DNA from: Streptomyces sp. 15-116A
GTDB taxonomy: Bacteria; Actinomycetota; Actinomycetes; Streptomycetales; Streptomycetaceae
Direction: 5' to 3'
Assembly (NCBI RefSeq): GCF_025290915.1
Contig: NZ_JAOCQE010000034.1
Location: 1-37,819, forward strand
DNA: 37,819 bases
Under the pieces are notes generated by a model. The model searched no databases. It was not told where the DNA came from and saw only the letters and a list, made by a program, of their open reading frames with translations. Position numbers and translations under genes: made by a program. Shown here piece after piece: positions 30,361 through 37,819 of this stretch. Within the stretch, counting starts at the first letter, position 1; every line of letters begins with the position of its first letter.

Positions 30361-33249
30361 ATGAGCGAGACGAACCCCGCTGCCGCCACGAGCGGGTCGG
30401 CGGATGCCGCGCCGCACCGCTACACGGCCGGTCTGGCCGCCGAGATCGAGGCACGCTGGCAGGACTTCTGGGACGCCGAGGGCACCTACGCCGCGCCCAA
30501 CCCGAGCGGCGACCTGGCGGGCGACGCCGAGACGGTCGCCAAGCCCAAGAAGTTCATCATGGACATGTTCCCGTACCCCTCCGGTGCGGGCCTGCACGTC
30601 GGCCACCCCCTGGGCTACATCGCCACCGATGTCACCGCCCGCTTCCAGCGGATGACCGGCCACAACGTGCTGCACACCCTGGGCTTCGACGCCTTCGGCC
30701 TGCCCGCCGAGCAGTACGCCGTGCAGACCGGCACGCACCCGCGCGTGTCCACCGAGGCCAACATCGAGAACATGAAGGCCCAGCTGCGCCGGCTGGGCCT
30801 GGGCCACGACAAGCGCCGGTCCTTCGCCACGATCGACCCGGACTACTACAAGTGGACCCAGTGGATCTTCCTGCAGATCTTCAACTCCTGGTACGACGAG
30901 GACGCGAAGAAGGCCCGCCCGATCTCCGAGCTGATCGCCCAGTTCGAGTCCGGTGAGCGGCCCGTGCCGGGGCACGCGCGCGCGTGGAGCGAGCTGAGCG
31001 AGGCCGAGCGCGCCGACGTGCTGGGCGAGTTCCGCCTGGCCTACGCCTCCGACGCGCCGGTCAACTGGTGCCCCGGCCTGGGCACGGTGCTGGCCAACGA
31101 GGAGGTCACCGCCGAGGGCCGCTCCGAGCGCGGCAACTTCCCCGTCTTCAAGGCCAAGCTGCGCCAGTGGAACATGCGCATCACCGCGTACGCGGACCGT
31201 CTGCTGGACGACCTGGACGCCCTGGACTGGCCCGAGGCCATCAAGCTGCAGCAGCGCAACTGGATCGGCCGCTCCGAGGGCGCCCGCGTCGACTTCCCGA
31301 TCGACGGCGAGCGCATCACCGTCTTCACCACCCGCCCCGACACCCTGTTCGGCGCCACCTACATGGTGCTGGCGCCCGAGCACCCGCTGGTCGAGAAGTT
31401 CACGGCTCAGGAATGGCCCGAGGGCACCCACCAGGTGTGGACCGGCGGTCACGCGAGCCCGGCCGAGGCCGTCGCCGCGTACCGCGCGCAGGCCGAGTCC
31501 AAGTCCGACGTCGAGCGGCAGGCCGAGGCCAAGGACAAGACCGGCGTCTTCATCGGGGCGTACGCCACCAACCCGGTCAACGGCGAGCAGGTGCCCGTCT
31601 TCATCGCCGACTACGTCCTGATGGGCTACGGCACCGGCGCGATCATGGCCGTCCCGGGCCACGACGCCCGCGACTTCGAGTTCGCGCGCGCCTTCGAACT
31701 GCCCATCCGCTGCGTGGTCGAGCCGACCGACGGCCGCGGCACCGACCCCGCCACCTGGGACGACGCCTTCGTGTCCTACGACGCGAAGATCGTCAACTCC
31801 TCGGGCGCCGACGTCACCCTGGACGGCCTGGGCGTCGTCGAGGCCAAGGCCCGTATCACCGAGTGGCTGCAGAGCAAGGGCTTCGGCGAGGGCACCGTCA
31901 ACTTCCGGCTGCGCGACTGGCTGTTCAGCCGGCAGCGCTACTGGGGGGAGCCCTTCCCGATCGTCTACGACGAGGACGGCATCGCCCACGCCCTGCCCGA
32001 GTCGATGCTGCCGCTGGAGCTGCCCGAGGTCGACGACTACTCGCCGCGCACCTTCGACCCGGACGACGCGGACACCCAGCCCGAGACGCCGCTGTCGCGC
32101 AACGAGGAGTGGGTGAACGTCACCCTGGACCTGGGCGACGGACGCGGCCCGCGCAGGTTCCGCCGCGAGACCAACACCATGCCCAACTGGGCCGGTTCCT
32201 GCTGGTACGAGCTGCGCTACCTGGACCCGCACAACGGCGAGAAGCTGGTCGACCCGGAGATCGAGCGCTACTGGATGGGCCCGCGCGAGGGCATGCCGCA
32301 CGGCGGCGTCGACCTGTACGTCGGCGGCGCCGAACACGCCGTGCTGCACCTGCTGTACGCGCGCTTCTGGTCCAAGGTGCTGTACGACCTGGGGCACGTC
32401 TCGTCCGCCGAGCCGTTCCACAAGCTGTTCAACCAGGGCATGATCCAGGCCTACGTCTACCGCGACAGCCGCGGCATCGCGGTGCCGGCCGCCGAGGTGG
32501 AGGAGCGCGACGGCGCGTACTACTACCAGGGCGAGAAGGTCTTCCGGCTGCTGGGCAAGATGGGCAAGTCCCTGAAGAACGCGGTCACTCCGGACGAGAT
32601 CTGCGCCGAGTACGGGGCCGACACGCTGCGCCTGTACGAGATGGCGATGGGCCCGCTGGACGTCTCCCGGCCGTGGGACACGCGTGCGGTGGTGGGCCAG
32701 TTCCGGCTGCTGCAGCGGCTGTGGCGCAACATCGTCGACGAGGCGACCGGCGAGGTCACCGTCGTCGACGCCGAGCCCGACGAGGAGACGCTGCGTGCCC
32801 TGCACAAGGCGATCGACGGGGTGCGCCAGGACCTGGAGGGCATGCGCTTCAACACCGCCATCGCCAAGGTCACCGAGCTGAACAACCACCTGACCAAGGC
32901 GGGAGGCCGGGTGCCGCGCTCCGTTGCCGAGCCGCTGGTGCTGATGGTCGCGCCGCTGGCCCCGCACATCGCCGAGGAGCTGTGGCACCGCCTGGGCCAC
33001 GAGGAGTCGGTGGTCCACCAGGACTTCCCGGTGGCCGACCCGGCGTACGTCGTGGACGAGACCGTCACCTGTGTGGTGCAGGTCAAGGGCAAGGTCAAGG
33101 CGCGGCTGGAGGTGTCGCCCGGCATCTCCGAGGACGAGCTGGAGAAGGTGGCGCTGGCCGACGAGAAGGTCGTCGCGGCGCTGGACGGCGCGGGGATCCG
33201 GAAGGTGATCGTGCGGGCGCCGAAGCTGGTGAACATCGTTCCGGCCTGA
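30361..33249 (+). CDS. leuS: Leucyl-tRNA synthetase
   Basis: A 962-residue class I aminoacyl-tRNA synthetase charging tRNA-Leu. The HIGH-type motif is HVGH at 79-82 ([12 protein letters not shown]), the CP1 editing domain includes [15 protein letters not shown], and the KMSKS loop is KMGKS at 733-737. The anticodon-binding and C-terminal domains are complete ([29 protein letters not shown]). Length is larger than E. coli LeuS, partly because of an N-terminal extension and inserts usual for actinobacteria. ATG 30361 follows GAGGAC; the frame is open upstream through the attenuator, but that stretch is non-coding. Expression is predicted to respond to leucyl-tRNA charging through the leader at 30182-30304. 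Confidence 0.97.
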   Translation: MSETNPAAATSGSADAAPHRYTAGLAAEIEARWQDFWDAEGTYAAPNPSGDLAGDAETVAKPKKFIMDMFPYPSGAGLHVGHPLGYIATDVTARFQRMTGHNVLHTLGFDAFGLPAEQYAVQTGTHPRVSTEANIENMKAQLRRLGLGHDKRRSFATIDPDYYKWTQWIFLQIFNSWYDEDAKKARPISELIAQFESGERPVPGHARAWSELSEAERADVLGEFRLAYASDAPVNWCPGLGTVLANEEVTAEGRSERGNFPVFKAKLRQWNMRITAYADRLLDDLDALDWPEAIKLQQRNWIGRSEGARVDFPIDGERITVFTTRPDTLFGATYMVLAPEHPLVEKFTAQEWPEGTHQVWTGGHASPAEAVAAYRAQAESKSDVERQAEAKDKTGVFIGAYATNPVNGEQVPVFIADYVLMGYGTGAIMAVPGHDARDFEFARAFELPIRCVVEPTDGRGTDPATWDDAFVSYDAKIVNSSGADVTLDGLGVVEAKARITEWLQSKGFGEGTVNFRLRDWLFSRQRYWGEPFPIVYDEDGIAHALPESMLPLELPEVDDYSPRTFDPDDADTQPETPLSRNEEWVNVTLDLGDGRGPRRFRRETNTMPNWAGSCWYELRYLDPHNGEKLVDPEIERYWMGPREGMPHGGVDLYVGGAEHAVLHLLYARFWSKVLYDLGHVSSAEPFHKLFNQGMIQAYVYRDSRGIAVPAAEVEERDGAYYYQGEKVFRLLGKMGKSLKNAVTPDEICAEYGADTLRLYEMAMGPLDVSRPWDTRAVVGQFRLLQRLWRNIVDEATGEVTVVDAEPDEETLRALHKAIDGVRQDLEGMRFNTAIAKVTELNNHLTKAGGRVPRSVAEPLVLMVAPLAPHIAEELWHRLGHEESVVHQDFPVADPAYVVDETVTCVVQVKGKVKARLEVSPGISEDELEKVALADEKVVAALDGAGIRKVIVRAPKLVNIVPA

Positions 33250-33298
33250 CGGTCGTCGCGGCTCGGGCCGTCCCCTACGGGTAACGGCGGGGTCGTCT

Positions 33299-33341
33299 GC
33301 GGGCAGGCTCGGGGTTCTTCCGGAACTCTGGGCCTGCCCGC
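33299..33341 (+). terminator. Terminator after leuS
   Basis: GCGGGCAGGC (33299-33308) pairs with GCCTGCCCGC (33332-33341), enclosing an inner stem GGGTTC-TTCC-GGAACTC. It lies about 50 bp after the leuS stop. Confidence 0.8.
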
Positions 33342-33409
33342 CGCGTTTACCGTTGAAGAGCGGCGCGGAGTGTGCCGGGACAGGTCCTACGGCCCTCAGG
33401 AGGAGCCTC

Positions 33410-34231
33410 GTGGAAGCAGTGTTCGCAGTGTTCGCCCTGCTTTTTGTGCTCCTGGTCGTCCTCGGCGCCTACGCCACGGTGAAGGTCGTCGGCGCCGCCA
33501 AGCGCAGTGCCGACCGCCACATCACCCAGGCCCGCCGCACGGTCGAGGACCACACCCTGAAGGTCAAGTCCATGGTCCAGCCGGGCGCCGCGGGCGAGGT
33601 CGCCCAACTCCGGCTCAAGCTGCGCACGTCCATGCGGGCCACGCAGGACGCGCTGCACGCGGCGGTCGCCGAGGACGAGTCCCTCAAGGAGTCCCTCGGC
33701 CTCTTCGAGCGCCTGAGCGCGCACGGACACGAGCTCGACGGCGAACTCCGCCGCCTGGAGACCGAGCCCGACCGGGCCACCCTCGCCGAGCGGCTTCCCG
33801 GGCTGCGCGAGCGCACCGAGCGCATCACACAGTCGGCGGACGCCCTGCGCTGGGCGGCCCGCGACCGCGCCCGCCGCTTCGCCGAGGACGACCTGGACTC
33901 GCTCAGCACCCAGATCGACCTGGAGGCCGGGGCCCTGCGGCACTGGACGACGACCGAGCCGGCGGCTGGTACGCAGTCCGCGGGTGCGCAGTCCGCGAAT
34001 GGGCAGTCCGCGAGCGGACAGTCGTCGGGTGGGCAGCGGCCTGCCCCTCCGCCGTGGCCGGAGGCGCCGGCCGCCGATGCTCCGACGGCCGGTCAGACCT
34101 GGCCGGAGAACCAGGAACCGGCCACCGCTCAGGAGCCGGCGCCCGAGCAGCCCCGGCCCGCCATCGCACCGGCCGCGCCGCACCCCACCTACCCCTGGCA
34201 GAAGAAGCCCCGCCCCGAGAGCACCACTTGA
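33410..34231 (+). CDS. Membrane-anchored coiled-coil protein, function unknown
   Basis: The 273-residue product starts with a single N-terminal transmembrane helix (VEAVFAVFALLFVLLVVLGAY). About 150 residues of charged, heptad-like helix follow (AQLRLKLRTSMRATQDALHAAVAEDESLKESL... ELDGELRRLETEPDRATLAERLPGLRERTERI), then a low-complexity tail: QSA/QSG repeats (TQSAGAQSANGQSASGQSSGGQ in pieces) and Pro/Ala/Glu-rich sequence ending in PWQKKPRPEST. The design suggests a scaffold anchored by its N terminus. GTG 33410 is supported by AGGAGGAG 4-5 nt upstream; an in-frame ATG at 33353 lacks one. No catalytic motif is visible. degV follows after 72 bp with its own promoter. Confidence 0.8.
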   Translation: MEAVFAVFALLFVLLVVLGAYATVKVVGAAKRSADRHITQARRTVEDHTLKVKSMVQPGAAGEVAQLRLKLRTSMRATQDALHAAVAEDESLKESLGLFERLSAHGHELDGELRRLETEPDRATLAERLPGLRERTERITQSADALRWAARDRARRFAEDDLDSLSTQIDLEAGALRHWTTTEPAAGTQSAGAQSANGQSASGQSSGGQRPAPPPWPEAPAADAPTAGQTWPENQEPATAQEPAPEQPRPAIAPAAPHPTYPWQKKPRPESTT

Positions 34232-34290
34232 TCCGGTCACTGCCGCACACGGCGCGTGGGGCCGGGCTGCCGTGCGGGCGGTACGCCAGG

Positions 34291-34296
34291 TAACCT
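34291..34296 (+). promoter_or_regulatory. -10 element of leaderless degV-type gene
   Basis: TAACCT ends 7 nt before ATG 34304. No SD is present, so a leaderless transcript is likely. Confidence 0.5.
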
Positions 34297-34303
34297 CCAG
34301 CTC

Positions 34304-35149
34304 ATGTCCCGCCATGTCGCGATCGTCACCGATTCAACGGCCTACCTACCGGCCCGGACGATGGAGCGGCACGGCATCACCTCGGTACCCCTGACCGTGG
34401 TCCTCGGCGACCGCGCGCTGGAGGAGGGCACCGAGATCTCCACCCGGTCCCTCGCCCAGGCACTGCAGAAGCGGCGCCCGGTCACCACCTCGCGGCCCGG
34501 CCCCGAGGTCTTCGCCGAGACCTATCGCAAGGTCGCCGAGACGGGCGTCACCGGCATCGTCTCCCTGCATCTGTCCGCCGAACTCTCCGGCACCTACGAC
34601 GCGGCGGTCGTCGCGGCCCGCGAGGCCCCGGTGCCCGTGCGGGTCGTGGACACCGGCATGATCGCCATGGCGCTCGGATTCTGCGCGCTGTCGGCCGCCG
34701 AGACCGCGGAGGCGGGCGGCACGGTGGACGAGGCGGTCACGGCCGCGGAGAAACGGGCGGCGGGCACGTCCGCCTACTTCTACGTCGACACCCTGGACTA
34801 TCTGCGCCGCGGCGGCCGGATCGGGGCGGCGCGGGCCCTGCTGGGCTCGGCACTCGCGGTGAAGCCGCTGCTGCAGCTGGCGGGCGGGCGGATCGAGCCG
34901 CTGGAGAAGGTGCGGACGGCGTCGAAGGCGATCGCCCGGCTGGAGGAGATCGCGGCCGAGCGGGCGGGCGGCGCGGAGGTCGACATCGCCGTGCACCATC
35001 TCGCCGCGCCCGATCGTGCGTCGGCCCTCGCGGAGCGGCTCCGTGGGCGGGTGCCGGGGCTGGCGAACCTGCATGTCAGCGAGGTGGGGGCGGTGATCGG
35101 GGCGCACACGGGGCCCGGGTTGCTGGGGGTCGTGGTCTCGGCGCGGTGA
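34304..35149 (+). CDS. DegV family protein (fatty-acid-binding)
   Basis: This 281-residue protein belongs to the DegV/EDD family, whose members bind a single fatty acid; in Firmicutes the FakB paralogues present it to the kinase FakA. Family signatures are visible: VTDSTAYLP at the N terminus (6-14), TSRPGPEVF, LSAELSGTYDAA, VDTGMIAMALGF and YVDTLDYLRRGGRIGAA. The C-terminal half contains the usual LAVKPLLQLAGGRIEPLEKVRT and ends with GAHTGPGLLGVVV. ATG 34304 is chosen because a TAACCT -10 box lies 7 nt upstream and the conserved Rossmann strand begins there; 34256 would add unconserved residues. No FakA-like gene lies nearby. Confidence 0.93.
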   Translation: MSRHVAIVTDSTAYLPARTMERHGITSVPLTVVLGDRALEEGTEISTRSLAQALQKRRPVTTSRPGPEVFAETYRKVAETGVTGIVSLHLSAELSGTYDAAVVAAREAPVPVRVVDTGMIAMALGFCALSAAETAEAGGTVDEAVTAAEKRAAGTSAYFYVDTLDYLRRGGRIGAARALLGSALAVKPLLQLAGGRIEPLEKVRTASKAIARLEEIAAERAGGAEVDIAVHHLAAPDRASALAERLRGRVPGLANLHVSEVGAVIGAHTGPGLLGVVVSAR

Positions 35150-35184
35150 GGGTCTCGCGGCGGTGGGGGTCTCGCGGCGGTGGG
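35134..35184 (+). repeat. Three 17-bp tandem repeats across the degV stop codon
   Basis: GGTCTCGCGGCGGTGGG occurs at 35151-35167 and 35168-35184. A diverged copy, GGTCTCGGCGCGGTGAG (35134-35150), contains the last codons and the TGA stop. The non-coding copies appear to be duplications of the gene end. Confidence 0.75.
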
Positions 35185-35273
35185 GCTCCCGTTCGCTCGT
35201 GCGGGTGACGGAGTTGTCCACAACCCTGTGGTAGTCCACGGGAATCGAGCAAGATCATCGCGGTTGGGGCGGG

Positions 35274-36350
35274 GTGTCCGATCCTCGTCGCATGGCACTT
35301 CGATCACGTTCACGCACAGCTACTGCAAGCAGCGGCCCGGGCCGGGCACCGGCGTCCGACGGCCGCGTCCGTCACCGGCGGGCCCGGCATGCTTCCCGGC
35401 ATGCGTCCCGGCACCGGAGGCGTGAGGCGTCGGCGGAGGAACTGCGGCGGCGGGCGGAGGTGCTGTTCGGCGAGGGCGGCCGGGGTGGTGGGCGGCGCAG
35501 GGGTGGGCGGCGGGTTCCGAGTTGGGCTGTCCGTGATGATGCGCGGTACGCGGATGTGGCGGATGTGGAGCCGACGCCGGAGGAGGGGGACGACCTCACG
35601 CCCCCGGAAGGCGGCCGCCGGGAGCGGCTGGGGCGGCTGGGGCTTGCCCTGCGGGAGCGGTTACCGCTGTGGGTGCAGACCCGGTGCGGGATGGAGCGGC
35701 GGAGTCTCGTCGCGCTGTCGGTGGTGCTGGTGGTGGCGGTGGGTTTCGCCGTGCAGCACTTCTGGGCGGGGCGTAGTCAGCCGGTGCGACCACCGGAGGT
35801 GGTGCGAGCGGCGACCCCGCGCGGGGACCAGACGCCGGCGCCGGCCAGTGCGGCGCAGGCCACGGCATCGGCGGCTCCGGAGATCGTGGTGGACGTCAGC
35901 GGCAAGGTGCGTGAGCCGGGGATCCATCGCCTCCCGGCCGGCTCGCGGGTCGAGGACGCGCTGAGGGCGGCGGGTGGTGTTCGGCCCGGTACGAAGACGG
36001 ACGGGCTGAATCGGGCCCGCTTCCTGGTGGACGGGGAGCAGGTGATCGTCGGGGACGGCACGGCACCGGGGGCGGCGGGTGCCGCGCCGGGTGCGGGCGG
36101 CGCGGCAGCCGGGGGTACGGCGGGTACGGGTGGTGCGGCGGGAGCCGCCGGTCCGGCGGCGCCGGTGTCGTTGAACACGGCCACGGCGGAGCAGCTCGAC
36201 ACGTTGCCGGGTGTAGGCCCGGTGCTGGCCCAGCACATCATCGACTACCGCACCCGCAACGGCGGCTTCCGCTCGGTGGACGAACTCCGCGAGGTCAACG
36301 GCATCGGCGACCGCCGCTTCGCGGACTTGCGGAACCTTGTGCGGCCATGA
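35274..36350 (+). CDS. comEA: ComEA family DNA-binding protein
   Basis: A 358-residue membrane-anchored DNA-uptake-type protein. A long Arg/Ser/Gly-rich cytoplasmic N terminus (~140 residues, with [18 protein letters not shown]) precedes one transmembrane helix ([21 protein letters not shown]). Outside, an SLBB domain ([18 protein letters not shown]... VIVGDG) and a Gly/Ala linker lead to the C-terminal helix-hairpin-helix pair ([23 protein letters not shown]...[11 protein letters not shown]), which binds double-stranded DNA in ComEA. GTG 35274 has GGGGCGGG upstream; ATG 35292 is an alternative. Its stop overlaps comEC (ATGA). Streptomyces is not known for natural competence, so the pair may serve another DNA-related role. 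Confidence 0.88.
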   Translation: MSDPRRMALRSRSRTATASSGPGRAPASDGRVRHRRARHASRHASRHRRREASAEELRRRAEVLFGEGGRGGGRRRGGRRVPSWAVRDDARYADVADVEPTPEEGDDLTPPEGGRRERLGRLGLALRERLPLWVQTRCGMERRSLVALSVVLVVAVGFAVQHFWAGRSQPVRPPEVVRAATPRGDQTPAPASAAQATASAAPEIVVDVSGKVREPGIHRLPAGSRVEDALRAAGGVRPGTKTDGLNRARFLVDGEQVIVGDGTAPGAAGAAPGAGGAAAGGTAGTGGAAGAAGPAAPVSLNTATAEQLDTLPGVGPVLAQHIIDYRTRNGGFRSVDELREVNGIGDRRFADLRNLVRP

Positions 36351-37819
36351 GCGGCACGACGAACGCCGGGGCCGTCCCTACCCGGTCGGAGGTCCACGCC
36401 CGGTCCGGGCACCGGCTGGGGGCTGCTCGGCCGCGGCAGGAAGGGCCTGTGGACCTTCGGCTCGTGCCGCCGGCGCTCGCTGCCTGGGGGACGGCGGCCG
36501 TGACGCTGGATGCCTCGCCGGGGTGGGGTGTGGGCGTGGTGGTCGTCGCCCTGGTCGCCGCGGGTGTGCTGCTCGCCGTGCGGGGCGGCCGTCGCTGTGG
36601 ACGGTCGTGGATCTCCGGGGCGGCCGTGCTGGTGTGCGTCGCCGCCGCGGCCGCGTCGGCCGGGCTGCACGGCGCGGATCTGCGGAGGGGGCCGATCCCG
36701 GCGCTGGCGCGGGAGTTCACCCCGGTGACGGCGGAGGCCGAGATCACGTCTGACCCCCGGCTCACCCGCCCTCGGGTCAGCGGCGCTCACATGGCTCCGC
36801 CGGTGGTCCTGATCGAGGCCGAGGTGCGCCGCGTCGAGCGGACGGACGGGGGGCCGGCGGAGGAGACCCGGACGCCGGTGCTGCTGATCGTCGATGTTCG
36901 TTCGGGGAAGCGAGGGACGGCCGGGACTGAGCGTTCGGTGCCGGACGGTGCGGGTGACGGGGCTGAGCGGGATGTGCGCGACGGGCGCGCGGGTTCGACG
37001 CAGGGCGTTGTCCCTGGCGGGGGCGCGGGCTCGGCGCAGGGCGTTGTCCCCGGCGGGGGCGCGGGCTCCTCCCCGGTGGGGCGGGGTGCCCGGCAACTGG
37101 ACGCCCGGGCCGGCTGGTTGGGGTTGTTGCCGTCTGTCCGGGTGCGGGTGGAGGCGCGGGTGGTGCCTGCGTCGGCGGGTGGGGGGCGCGTCGCGGCGGT
37201 GTTGCGGGTGAAGGGGCGGGGTGGGCCGGAGGTCGTGGGGGAGCCGTCGTGGGCACAGCGGCTGGCGGGGCGGCTGCGTGCGGGGCTGCGGGAGGCGACC
37301 GACGGGCTCTCCGCGGACGCGCGGGCGCTGCTGCCGGGACTGGTCGTGGGCGACACCTCGCGGATCACACCGGAGCTGGACAAGGCGTTCCGGGAGACCG
37401 ACCTCACGCACACGCTCGCCGTCTCCGGCGCGAACTTCACCATCCTGCTCGCCCTTCTCCTCGGCCCGCCCGGGCTGGCCCAGCGCGCGGAGCGGCGCGG
37501 CCTCGCTCCCCGCCTCGGGATCTCCCTGCGCATGACGGCGGTCCTGGGTGCCGCACTGTCCCTCGGTTTCGTCGTGGTGTGCCGGCCGGATCCGAGCGTG
37601 CTGCGGGCCGCGGCCTGCGGTTCCGTCGCCCTGCTCGCCCTCGCCACCGGCCGCCGCAGATCACTGATCCCGGCGCTGGCGACCGCCGTCCTCCTGCTGG
37701 TGCTCTACGACCCCTGGCTGGCCCGCAGTTACGGCTTCCTGCTCTCCGTGCTGGCCACCGGTGCGCTGCTCACGATCGCGCCGCGCTGGAGCGTGACGCT
37801 GCGGCGGCGCGGGGTGCCG
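36347..37819 (+). CDS. comEC: ComEC/Rec2 family channel protein (partial, runs off window)
   Basis: The frame is open from ATG 36347 to the last base (491 codons visible), so the 3' end is missing. The N terminus is polar, then two hydrophobic segments ([37 protein letters not shown]) lead into an extracytoplasmic OB-fold-like region. That region is interrupted by a low-complexity insert with repeated (S/A)[11 protein letters not shown]. The competence domain begins at [32 protein letters not shown], the ComEC signature, followed by more membrane helices. In competent bacteria ComEC forms the inner-membrane channel for single-stranded DNA. The ATGA overlap with comEA means coupled translation. 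Confidence 0.9.
   Translation, partial: MSGTTNAGAVPTRSEVHARSGHRLGAARPRQEGPVDLRLVPPALAAWGTAAVTLDASPGWGVGVVVVALVAAGVLLAVRGGRRCGRSWISGAAVLVCVAAAAASAGLHGADLRRGPIPALAREFTPVTAEAEITSDPRLTRPRVSGAHMAPPVVLIEAEVRRVERTDGGPAEETRTPVLLIVDVRSGKRGTAGTERSVPDGAGDGAERDVRDGRAGSTQGVVPGGGAGSAQGVVPGGGAGSSPVGRGARQLDARAGWLGLLPSVRVRVEARVVPASAGGGRVAAVLRVKGRGGPEVVGEPSWAQRLAGRLRAGLREATDGLSADARALLPGLVVGDTSRITPELDKAFRETDLTHTLAVSGANFTILLALLLGPPGLAQRAERRGLAPRLGISLRMTAVLGAALSLGFVVVCRPDPSVLRAAACGSVALLALATGRRRSLIPALATAVLLLVLYDPWLARSYGFLLSVLATGALLTIAPRWSVTLRRRGVP
36987..37072 (+). repeat. 36-bp tandem repeat inside comEC
   Basis: Two 36-bp units (36987-37022 and 37023-37058; three differences) and a partial third encode [24 protein letters not shown] and AGSSPVG. 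It keeps the frame and makes a flexible linker in the extracytoplasmic region. Confidence 0.8.

Noticed and set aside
30304..33018. 904-codon minus-strand ORF opposite leuS
   Set aside because: Composed of Val/Gly/Asp/Leu-rich shadow sequence; leuS is certain on the plus strand.
36245..37411. 388-codon minus-strand ORF opposite comEC
   Set aside because: Pro/Arg-rich shadow; the plus-strand comEC frame is open to the edge and carries the competence-domain signature.

Overview
The window looks like a chromosomal core segment of a Streptomyces-type actinomycete. Coding DNA is very GC-rich, with GTG starts common and third codon positions almost all G or C. Gene order (rne-rplU-rpmA-obgE ... 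proB-proA ... nadD-LCP-rsfS ... leuS ... comEA-comEC) matches, from memory and unchecked, the S. coelicolor SCO2571-SCO2599 neighbourhood read in the opposite direction. No insertion sequence, prophage, CRISPR array or other obvious mobile DNA was seen.

Layout. (1) 1-2801: the lysine/alanine-rich tail of RNase E/G, a strong terminator, a good housekeeping promoter, then rplU, rpmA and obgE. (2) 2897-6249: two exported proteins, an FG-GAP beta-propeller and a Tat-exported PhoD-type phosphatase. (3) 6483-15532: a cell-wall glycopolymer block. It holds a cytidylyltransferase/SDR fusion resembling CDP-ribitol synthases, two large paralogous CDP-glycerol/ribitol phosphotransferases on opposite strands, a TarS-like glycosyltransferase and a polysaccharide pyruvyl transferase. 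Together these suggest synthesis and decoration of a poly(ribitol-phosphate)-like wall teichoic acid. (4) 15749-18830: proB, a conserved-looking hypothetical gene, and proA (the first two steps of proline synthesis). (5) 18906-25896: two bitopic membrane proteins sharing a cytoplasmic motif, an M48 membrane protease, two tiny membrane proteins, nadD, an LCP/LytR_C protein with a divergent catalytic domain, rsfS and a histidine phosphatase. (6) 25990-26865: two identical tRNA-Ala(GGC) genes flanking two small cysteine-motif proteins. (7) 26934-29875 (minus strand): a translationally coupled redox pair, a NuoF/SLBB flavoprotein with a fused ferredoxin and a ferric-reductase-like cytochrome b. 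(8) 30170-33249: leuS behind a leucine-codon leader peptide and terminator. (9) 33410-37819: a coiled-coil membrane protein, a DegV protein, comEA and the start of comEC, which runs off the window.

Working together: regions 3 and 5 probably serve envelope assembly. Nucleotide-activated ribitol is made, polymerised, glycosylated or pyruvylated, and possibly attached to the wall by an LCP-family protein. A recurrent regulatory theme is a TANNNT -10 element 6-8 nt before the start codon, predicting leaderless mRNAs for proA, both motif-sharing membrane proteins, nadD, degV and the leuS leader peptide. The best candidates for undescribed biology are the NuoF-ferredoxin/cytochrome b pair, the shared VVFDE(D/S)FVRAA motif in adjacent membrane proteins, the leuS attenuator, and a 41-codon Cys/His-rich upstream ORF overlapping the CDP-ribitol synthase gene.
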